Shown one piece after another: positions 56,261-64,000 of a DNA stretch of 64,000 nt. Source of the stretch: Ditylenchus dipsaci (lineage: Eukaryota > Nematoda > Chromadorea > Rhabditida > Anguinidae). A program made the position numbers and the translations under genes. The stretch spans positions 62,001 to 126,000 of the forward strand of contig SADC01000322.1 in NCBI GenBank assembly GCA_004194705.1. Direction: 5' to 3'. The notes beneath the pieces are model-generated. The model saw nothing but the letters and a program-made list of their open reading frames with translations, had not been told where the DNA came from and did not search any database. The stretch's first letter is position 1; each line of letters begins with the position of its first letter.

Positions 56261-56359
56261 CAACTCTAGTTTTACCTGAAAAAAATATCTCTTGAATAAA
56301 AAAAATCTCTCAAGACACGGTGACCTGGCAACTGGACTGGAAAAAAATGGTAATCTTTT

Positions 56360-56605
56360 TTTTGGGCAAATATACTTTTTTTGGGGCAATTTACTTTTTT
56401 GGGGCAAATGCACTTTGGGGCAAATTAATTTTTTTTGGGGCAAATATTTTTTTTTGGGGCAGATGGTTTGGGTAGATATACTTTTTTTGGGGCAAATATA
56501 CTCTTTTTTGGGGCAAATTTATTTTTTTTTGGGGCAAATACTTTTTCTTGGCGCAAATTTACTCTTTTTTGGGACAAATAAACTTTTTTGGGGCAACTTC
56601 TCTTA
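56360..56605. repeat. Minisatellite, CTTTTTTTGGGGCAAATA
   Basis: About 13 copies of an 18-bp (16-23) word. The ORFs on both strands here (GQIYFFLGQ; PKKVYLP) are translated repeat, not genes. Confidence 0.95.
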
Positions 56606-56620
56606 AAAGAAATGTACTTT

Positions 56621-57299
56621 TTTTGTCGGAAGAAAGATGCTAATTTCAGGTGAAATTTCTGTTTTTCACACATTTTATACCCAAATAGTTCACCTTTTGC
56701 ATTTTTTAGTAAGACTTTTATTTTTTTATATCAATTATTTTCAACCATTTGAAATGTCACATTGAAAGCTTAACATTACATATTAAAACCAAAAAAACCT
56801 GGAAGCTAGATAATTAAATAATGATCACCGTAGTTATTCTGATGGAAACCCTCTCCTTATAGTAACCCCGCTGAAAAAACAGTGCACCATTGGTCAGTGC
56901 GTCCAGAATATCAGGTTTTTAATAGTTTTCGGAAGATAATGAGAAGGAGTTTTCAGACACCAGCACTTTTTCCAGAAATCAGGGTGCGTAGACGTTTCGC
57001 AAATTTAGTAATTCTACTATTTTTGCGAAACGTTTCGCAATTTAGTAATTCTATTATTTCATATATGTATTTGCGCAAATTCAAATATTTTTGCAGGTAA
57101 CGCGTGTTTTTCAAGCGCGGGTAACGCGCAAACCGCCCCGCATTCCAGGCCAAATTTTTACATTTTACTGGTTCAAACACTACATCCAGAAAGGCCGATG
57201 TGGTTCGGGAATCTTATAGCAACCAGCACTACGAAATGCAAAAACCTAGCTTTATTCAAATCAACTCAGCGAAGAAACATAACAACTGTTAAGCAACGG
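56621..57299. other. Spacer downstream of the protease gene
   Basis: A small inverted repeat built from GCGAAACGTTTCGC lies at about 56990-57055. No exon recognised. Confidence 0.4.
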
Positions 57300-58075
57300 T
57301 TAAAACAAAATGCAATTCGTGATTTCATCCATCATATTTTTTCTGATTTTCTTCATGTCAGCCTGGGCGAAGTTCATCGGCGTCCGGACAGAAAGACACT
57401 CCGCGTAGGCACAGACGAAAACGCCGCAATCGCATCCATCGTTTGCACGAATATTCTATAATTAGCGGAATTTTGATGAACAGATCGAAGGATTTTAGAT
57501 AATACTTCTTGGCACTGAGGTAGTCCAGCCCATTGGCGCACATTACTCTTCTCAGCTTCGCCTCACAATCAAAGAACTCTCTAAAAGAAAATAAGCAAGA
57601 TGAATATGGTCAATGAACTATTAAAGGCTACTGTAGTCGTGAATACATCCATTGTCATCTCCATAAAGTGAGTCATAGTAGTTGATGCTTCCTCCTTCAC
57701 GTGAGCAACCTAAAATCCCACAAATTCCCGACAAGCTAAATTACAAAGATTCTTACGCCAAGCACCAATGCCCTGGTTGATGAAATTGGGCAACAGAATT
57801 ATGTCGGCCTTGAAGAAGTCCACTCGCCTCGACCCATTTTGACATGTCACGCAGGCCCTTGCCTCGACAAACCCTGAAGAAGAATGTGTCCATCGCGAGC
57901 ACCCGGAAGACCTTGGATCGTTGTTTTTGCGCGCCCTGGATCAGGCTTGTGTAGAAATTGATGATTTTGTCGTCAGCCATTCTCCGCGGCGCTAGCTCAG
58001 CCATATCACTCTCTCGCAGGCCGATCCCGAACCTTTCAACGACCTACTTCATTCGGCGCTCTTTTTCTCCCCTTT
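57300..58075 (-). CDS. Ulp1/SENP-type C48 cysteine protease domain
   Basis: Ulp1-family proteases cleave SUMO or other ubiquitin-like tails at Gly-Gly. Minus-strand exons: about 58075-57755 (VERFGIGLRESDMAEL, ADDKIINFYTSLI, VLAMDTFFF), then FFKADIILLPNFINQG one base out of frame and HWCLA another base out; about 57709-57635 (SINYYDSLYGDDNG); about 57580-57300 (ANGLDYLSAKKYYLKS, then NDGCDCGVFVCAYAEC and a tail ending NCILF, TAA 57300-57302). The catalytic triad is recognisable: His in HW, Asp in YYDSL, Cys in DCGVFVC, in the right order. At least three one-base shifts are needed. It could be a host gene or, since C48 domains are often carried by transposons and this one adjoins an inverted duplication, a mobile-element gene. 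Confidence 0.75.
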
Positions 58076-58462
58076 GATCCAAAGTTGTTAATCATTTAAA
58101 GGGCATCTGATGAGATTCCTGAAAGCCAAATAGAACCATAGAAAAAAGTGATTCAAACCTGTCAAGTCGATTGTTGAAGTGACTTCAGTGAACTGCTTGG
58201 CTTCTTTTTTTCACAGAACTGGGTCGGTAGCTCGCTTCTTCCGGTTCTTACGCAGCTTGCTCGGCCTTCTTTGTCCTCATATCCTGTCTTGTTCACATCG
58301 GGCACCAAAAGGGGGCAGCTAAAATTCCTTGCAGTGGCTCATAATATCACACAGACTTGCGATCCTTGGCTTTGCCTGAAAAGGCAAATGAGATAGTTAA
58401 TAAAATTGGGTAGAGTTTAAGCCCTTACATCAAAATCATCCCACAATTCCCGAGTTGATCAT

Positions 58463-58479
58463 NNNNNNNNNNNNNNNNN
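58463..58479. other. Assembly gap, 17 N
   Basis: Unknown bases at the outer edge of the left arm of the large inverted duplication, so joins across it should not be trusted. Confidence 1.
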
Positions 58480-61400
58480 CTCGTTAAATACTACCTTCGG
58501 TTCGGTCTTGCGTCTCAGTGGATCTTTTGAATTCAGGCAACTTATAAATTTTTGGATCTGGCTTGCATTCTTTCTTCAGTTTGTTTTGCTGACTTTGTCC
58601 TTGTCGACTACCCCTTTTCATTCAGTTCCTGGAGCATGCCTCTGATCTAAACAAAGCTACGAAACAAAATATACCTCAAAAAATAGGTTGACTAACCCTT
58701 TGAGCTAGTTAAACATGCTTGAGCCCGTCCTAACGGGTGCTGGCCTAGCCTGCGCCTAAGGTTTTGCCTAAGTTACAGAATGTATGAAACATTGCATTTG
58801 TACGGAAACATAGTTTACGTGATAAACCTCAATTAACAAAAATAAGTTAATTTTCTGCCTGTCTGACCTTTTTGTTAACTTTTTTTATTTTATTGACTTT
58901 TTAAAAGCGGTTAGTGAGTTTTCAGAGTCAGAATTTCATAGAAATCTGATACACATATTTCCACAAGCTCCATTCATACTCCCGCGGGACACGGGACACG
59001 GGACAATTTTTCAAACACGTTTTTGTCTCTATCTCGGCTCCCAGCCATCATTTTCACTACTTTCAATAGATCTACAAGGCAACAGACCATGCTCTACAAC
59101 ATAGGGATAACAGATTTGCATGTTCAGTATCGAAACGTTTTTAGGCTGTCCTGCAGGTCAATGTCCGCGGTACAAATATAGGAATTTGTCCACGGGACAT
59201 TGACTGCGGTCAGTCTAAAAACCGTTTTCGATACTGATCATGGCAAATCTGTTATCCCTATGTTGTAGAGCATGGTCTGTTGCCTTGTAGATCTATTAAA
59301 AGACGTGAAAAATGATGGCTGGGAGCCGAGATAGAGACAAAAATAAGTTTGAAAAATTGTCCCGTGTCCCGTGTCCCGCGGGAGTATGAATGGAGCTACA
59401 GAAAAATTAATTCGAAAAAGGGGCTCTACCCCGTTAGCGCCCAAATTGTTTGCGCCAAAAATCGTTATAGCAAAAACCGTTACATTTTTAATTAATTAGC
59501 TTGCTACATATGGTTTTTCTAAGTAATTTCGTGAATATTCTCATTTCCAAGTTAATACTCAAATCGATCCCAGAGAGACGGGCTACATTTTGAGCATAAG
59601 GTTGTAAATGACCATATTTGCAAAATTTGGTAAAAACTCCAAAAATTTCCGGAATATGGACTTTTTTGAGAACTTTTGGAGTATTTAGACAATTTTGCAG
59701 ATGTGGTCATTTACAACTTTATGCTCAAAATGTAGCCCTTGAAAATCGATCATTTTGGGGTTTTTCTTGACTGATTTCATTGATATTTTCTGATTTTTTT
59801 GTACAAGTGACGTTTTTCAGATACCAAAGTGTAGCTAAGATTCTGGCTTTCATTTAAGCCATTATACATAGATAAAGATAGTATGTAGTTGGAGCTAAAA
59901 TTTGAAAAATATCCAATGATGTCTGATTCCTTGCCATCCTACCAAGGACTGTCATTTTTTCGGTATTATTAGAGCTCGATTTTCGGATCAGAGGTGTTCA
60001 CGTAGTCAAAAACCCGAACTCTAACTCGAACTCTGACTCTACTCGAACAACGTAAACAAGCCATTAGATTATCATGTTTCTGTTTTTTCGCCTCTCTTCG
60101 TAAAAATATTCTTCTGATGCATCGGCAAAACTAAGCACCGCATGATCATCAGAATGCTGTTTTATATAATGACTGGCAAATCAAACGCTCTATAAGCTTT
60201 CAACCGTCTCTTAATTGATTCACCTTCACTGCCCTTCACTACATTTCTTTTCGGTTCTTTCAACCTCGGCAAAAAAGATCCAAGAATTCAATTGTAGCTC
60301 ATCGTACCCTCTTATTAATGAATTTGGCGCTTTTATTTTTGGCAACTTCCATTACTGATCTTTCTAGTTCAAAGTAATCAAACCTCACTCTTTTTCAGTA
60401 CTTATTGCTCAATTTGCAAAAAACGGATAAATTTACATTTCAGAGACAGCAATTACAGTAAAATTAGAAAATATACACTTTATCGAGAGCTGTTTTCTTT
60501 GTCGGGACCGCAAAAAATATACACTATATCGAGAGTTACACAGTATCGAGAGTGCACTATATCGAAGGTAGACTGTAACCGCTTTTAAAAAGTCAATAAA
60601 ATAAAAAAAAAGTTAGCAAAAAGGTCAGACAGGCAGAAAATTAACTTATTTTTGTTAATTGAGGTTTATCACGTAAACTATGTTTCCGTACAAATGCAAT
60701 GTTTCATACATTCTGTAACTTAGGCAAAACCTTAGGCGCAGGCTAGGCCAGCACCCGTTAGGACGGGCTCAAGCATGTTTTTCGGGCTACAAAGTGTTTT
60801 ACAAAAATATTTGACATATTTGCCTTTTAAACTTACTGACCTAAAAGGACATGCCAACATAAGTTAAATGAATGTATAAAACCTTACACTACTACCTTAC
60901 ACTACTCCTTACTCTACTACTGCTGCAATGGCTGTAATGCTTTACGAGTCAGCTGGAAAAAGTAAAAGATATCATGCGAGGACTATCTGCTGCCTCTACG
61001 AAAAGCGAATAGAACCATTAATGTTTGAATTGATGAAGATCCTAACTATAACCATTTTCGTCAGCCAAAGAAGCGAAGTGAGTTTAATTTTTCTGAGCTT
61101 ACTTAAATATATCACGTTAAATGTTATCTACTAAGGTGGAAAGAGTCGAATCAAGACGCAGCATGCAAGCTGAATTGGCAAGTGGCACACAAGAATTGGT
61201 GGCCTCGGCTATAGTAAGCGTAGAAAAGAAAGTTTTGGTCAAATTAGCTGGAAAGTCGAAAGGTACGAGTATTTTGCGAGTATTTTGAAGCCTACATTCA
61301 TTTCTTAGTGTTTTGTCGAGAAACTCGCGCAGCAAAAGTTTATAACAGGCCCGCCTTATCTAAAGCTTTCGAAATATGTGCACTGGGTCTTACAAAGCCG

Positions 61401-61850
61401 TGGTCCGTTCAGGAAAACGCTATTCATCTCTGTCTCAAAGGTACGCATAAGACTATTGAACAGGTTAGTTTAGTTCTTTCAGAGGAATTTATGTGTCTGC
61501 TAAAGGACAATCTGGCTGTATAAAATCAATTGCTCTTTGCATATCGGTGTTGCAGAAGTGTAGTGGTGAAAGACTATGTACTGAAATCATTGCTCTTGCT
61601 GCTACAAACAAACTAGCTCAAAGGGTTAGTCAACCTATTTTTTGAGGTATATTTTGTTTCGTAGCTTTGTTTAGATCAGAGGCATGCTCCAGGAACTGAT
61701 GAAAGGGTAGTCGACAAGGACAAAGTCAGCCAAAACAAACTGAAGAAAGAATGCAAGCCAGATCCAAAATTTTATAAGTTGCCTGAATTCAAAAGATCCA
61801 CTGAGACCAAGACCGAACCGAAGGTAGTATTTAACGAGAACAAAGTCAGC
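58480..61850. repeat. Large inverted duplication beside the assembly gap
   Basis: Block A at 61613-61850 recurs inverted at 58480-58716 (ACTAGCTCAAAGGGTTAGTC; GGCATGCTCCAGGAACTGA). Block B at 60585-60790 recurs inverted at 58717-58915. On the right, A and B are separated by about 820 bp of coding exons; on the left they are adjacent, so the left copy has lost that segment. The spacer has its own palindrome (58970-59110 against 59250-59400). Confidence 0.88.
60457..60580. mobile_element. Small pogo-like MITE
   Basis: Starts TTACAGTAAAATTAG and ends GGTAGACTGTA; ACTATATCGAGAG words inside are repeated. TA-like ends. Confidence 0.6.
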
Positions 61851-62045
61851 CGATAGACAGGCTGATGATGGCGGTTTTTGATAAAAAAAACTTGCCAAAT
61901 TTCTTGTTCAGATTGGCTATCTAATGGGATACAATGGACGGTCGGAACCAGCTCAAGAGGAGGAAGAGGGCTTTGGAGAAAGTGGCCAAGGAAGTTCGGA
62001 GGAAGAAGACAACGCTCTTAGAAATTTAGATAATCCAGCCAATGT
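60928..62045 (+). CDS. Exons of an unrecognised gene, probable 5' half of the C48 protease gene
   Basis: Plus-strand exon-like segments: about 61015-61078 (SSAKEAK), 61136-61263 (VERVESRRSMQAELASGTQE, SVEKKVLVKLAGKSK), 61310-61440 (FCRETRAAKVYNRPALSKAF, LTKPWSVQENAIHLCLKG), 61556-61625 (GERLCTEIIALAATNKLAQR), 61672-61850 (DQRHAPGTDERVVDKDKVSQ, FYKLPEFKRSTETKTEPK), and about 61924-62040 (acidic: AQEEEEGFGESGQGSSEEED). Ser/Lys/Glu-rich with no known domain. The 61672-61850 exon has an inverted duplicate at 58650-58482 directly upstream, across the gap, of the protease exons, which suggests both halves once formed one gene or one transposon ORF. Confidence 0.45.
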
Positions 62046-62159
62046 TAGTATTCGGCGAAAATTGTTATTTTTTGTTCTCAGTTCATTTCAGTTTGTTGTT
62101 GAAATAAAGATGGCCTGTTGTTTTTATAGTGTTTTTGAATTCTTGAGGAAGTGTAAAAT

Positions 62160-62540
62160 TAGGCAGCAGTCGACAGTTGAGACCCCGTTAAGTTACTTTT
62201 ACAAATTATTTTACTCAAAGTCGACAGTTGGGAGTCGACAGTTGGGATGGTCGACAGTTGGGGGTCGACAGTCAGTTTGGTCGACAGTTGGGGGTCGTTC
62301 GTTAAATGAATGTATAAAACCTTACATTTGTACACAAACGCCTACGCAGCATCCAAAAAGTATAGTACCCTTTTGCCTTTTCTTACCCAAAAAAGAAAAC
62401 CCTTCTTTTGATAGAATTTGTTAATTGGTCGGCAGTTGGGGTCGGCAGTTGGAATGGTCGGCAGTTGGGGGTCGGCAGTTGGAATGGTCGACAGTTGGGG
62501 GTCGGCAGTTAGAATGGTCGGCAGTTGACCCTCATTCGAT
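62160..62540. repeat. Short tandem array, GTCGACAGTTGGG
   Basis: About 14 copies of TCGACAGTTGGGGG/TGGTCGGCAGTTGG in one orientation in two blocks (62168-62300; 62425-62530). It resembles one end of an array-type fold-back element, but I found no inverted partner in the window. Confidence 0.85.
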
Positions 62541-62704
62541 TAAGACCACCTGAGTACTTGGGCTCTGCCACTACCTTGATCTGTCTGTTGGACAGAGAAA
62601 ACTGTAAATATCTTTCCTGAATGTCACCAATTAGCATCCTTTACCTTTGTATGATCGCCGTTTAAACGTAAATGTTTGACAAACAAGAAAGAATCGTTGA
62701 CCAA

Positions 62705-62900
62705 ATGTGTTACGCGACTCGGTTGTTACGCGTAACATGTTACGCGTAACACGCGAAATGTTACGCGTACATCAAAAAGTGCTGATACGCGACTTTTGTT
62801 ACGCGGGTCTGTTACGAGAATCAAAAAAAGTTGTTAGTGTAACGGAGTCGCGCAACACGAGTAGCGTAACAGAATTTGTTACGTGTTACATGTTACGCGG
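62705..62900. repeat. GTTACGCG repeat cluster
   Basis: Many direct and inverted GTTACGCGTAAC copies; the 12-mer is palindromic. Overlapping ORFs are artefacts. Confidence 0.9.
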
Positions 62901-63174
62901 AGTGTGAGGGGAGCTTGAGAAAGCTGAAACGTTCTATACTTATTCACTACTGTTTTTTCTGTTTTTCGTCGTAAAAAAACAGAGCAGAAACCGAACCCGG
63001 TCCATCCCTGGTGTGCACCCACTGGGAGTCGAATCTGGAATTTCAAAATATTTGCTCTTCGATGTGACACCCCCTGTAATAGAGAATATATGCAATTAGG
63101 ATTTCAAAACGCGGGTTTCGATAACACTAACAGAGTGCACAGAGCTTCACGCACTTTGATTCTAGTTCTTTTAC

Positions 63175-63410
63175 CATAGAGGCTGAGCCATTGCGATCGG
63201 ACATTTTGGCTGTGCCATTTTGTCTTGGGCGTTTTAGCTGTGGAGTTTCGGCCCGAAACCGGCAAAATATGCCATTTTCCCCCAATTCGCTTTTTAGGAG
63301 GCTTTTTTTGGACTTTTTAGACGTTTTGGGGATAAACTCCTCAGCTAAAAGACCCCAGGCAAATAGCACAGCCAAAATAACCGGGACAAAGCGGCACAGC
63401 CGAAATAAAA
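63175..63410. mobile_element. Possible small fold-back element, TTTTGGCTGTGCC ends
   Basis: Left copies ACATTTTGGCTGTGCCATTT, GTTTTAGCTGTGG; right inverted copies AGCACAGCCAAAATAA, GGCACAGCCGAAATAA. Array-like inverted ends, weakly conserved. Duplication not identified. Confidence 0.5.
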
Positions 63411-63688
63411 ATATAACACTAACCTCCCAATTGGCCTCGATGGCTAAAAATTTTATTTGGAGGCGTGGTAAGCCGTGTAGGCATGAATGTCGCTAGACTA
63501 AAAGTTCGTTTAATTTCGTGCGAACCGACTTTGGTACAATAACTAACTGATCCGAAAAAAGATCCCTTGATACATTGTGTGTCAAAAACTTCACCGCCTA
63601 ACAAATATCGCGAACGGTTTTTTTCTTTCCAACTGCCGATTTCCGAGTCTGGTGGGGCTATCCTGACTAGCTACCCTGATCTTTGTTT

Positions 63689-63928
63689 TTAAAGGGGCAT
63701 GCCGTGCGTTTTGAAAAGTTAAGGCGGGGACCAGCAAATTTTTTTGAATCGTTCAATTTTTCACTCGTTTTGCATCAAATCTAATATTGATGACGTTGTA
63801 CTAGTTTTTAAAAGTTAGGCAGAAAACTTAAAAAATCTAGATGAGAAAGCAAGTAAAAACGTTTCGAGAAGAAAATATTTGCTGGTCCCCGCCTTTTCTC
63901 CGTGTCGCGCACGGGCATGCTCCTTTAA
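63689..63928. mobile_element. TTAA-flanked piggyBac-like MITE
   Basis: TTAAAGGGGCATGCCGTG at left and CACGGGCATGCTCCTTTAA at right; inner GGCGGGGACCAGCAAAT and its inverse. The same family supplies 8120-8363, 15540-15780 and 18177-18414. Confidence 0.9.
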
Positions 63929-64000
63929 ACAACCCTTGACCTCCAATGACTTCTATTTTTTCATTTTTTTCAGTATCGATTGTTTAAACGCTATCAAGCT

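Noticed and set aside
56292..56673. Long ORFs on both strands (GQIYFFLGQ and PKKVYLP repeats)
   Set aside because: Both arise from the CTTTTTTTGGGGCAAATA minisatellite.
1..64000. tRNA or rRNA genes
   Set aside because: I looked for tRNA-like A and B boxes and rRNA cores while reading and saw none I could fold by eye; a dedicated tRNA search was not possible here.

Overview
This window is eukaryotic, from an intron-rich, AT-rich invertebrate nuclear genome. The genes have many small exons with GT/AG junctions (introns often end in TTTTAG or TTTCAG), and repeats make up more than half the sequence. A compact 7-TM receptor of about 309 residues resembles nematode chemoreceptors, so a nematode is my best guess. 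That is an inference, not a proof. A 17-base run of N at 58463-58479 shows this is a draft assembly.

Layout, left to right. 1-9.2 kb: repeats, one membrane-protein exon (2.2-2.4 kb, minus) and two copies of a lineage-specific F-box/coiled-coil gene (5.8-6.4 and 7.0-8.1 kb, minus). 9.2-11.3 kb: an ANKRD49-like ankyrin gene (plus) with two hAT-type MITEs in one intron. 14.3-16.1 kb: a DHHC palmitoyltransferase (plus). 17.6-21.2 kb: the 7-TM receptor (plus), with a decayed hAT transposase in one intron. 21.8-22.6 kb: the 3' end of an unrecognised gene (plus). 24.0-33.1 kb: a nearly complete CUL3 gene (minus, 19 mapped exons) carrying a full Tigger/pogo transposon and three palindromic MITEs in its introns. 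34.5-35.9 kb: a third, intact F-box/coiled-coil gene. 36.8-40.4 kb: a PehX-type GH28 exo-polygalacturonase pseudogene of bacterial character, split by a 1.47-kb MULE-like element with an 8-bp target duplication. 41.4-44.2 kb: remains of a second FLYWCH/MULE element. 45.3-48.3 kb: an unrecognised nine-exon gene (376 aa, minus) whose intron holds nested perfect hairpins. 48.5-57 kb: almost pure repeat. 57.3-58.1 kb: a Ulp1/SENP-type C48 protease domain (minus). 58.5-61.9 kb: a large inverted duplication next to the N-gap. 60.9-62.1 kb: plus-strand exons that look like the missing upstream half of the protease gene. 62-64 kb: repeats.

The repeat content falls into recognisable groups. (1) pogo/Tigger TIR elements (TACAGTC...CTCGATATAACGA), mostly near-perfect palindromes. 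(2) TA-flanked elements with TACCGTA ends. (3) hAT-like MITEs with 8-bp duplications. (4) TTAA-flanked piggyBac-like MITEs. (5) Fold-back elements whose inverted ends are arrays of 12-16-bp direct repeats, with 8-9-bp duplications; two related units carry FLYWCH and the MULE DGTFF motif. Group 5 looks like an FB/NOF-type system that has diversified its terminal arrays.

A recurrent oddity is that several conserved exons (ANKRD49, CUL3 twice, the 7-TM gene, probably others) are exactly one base short of frame. This suggests consensus deletion errors, or possibly real decay. Frameshift-based pseudogene calls here should be read with that in mind.
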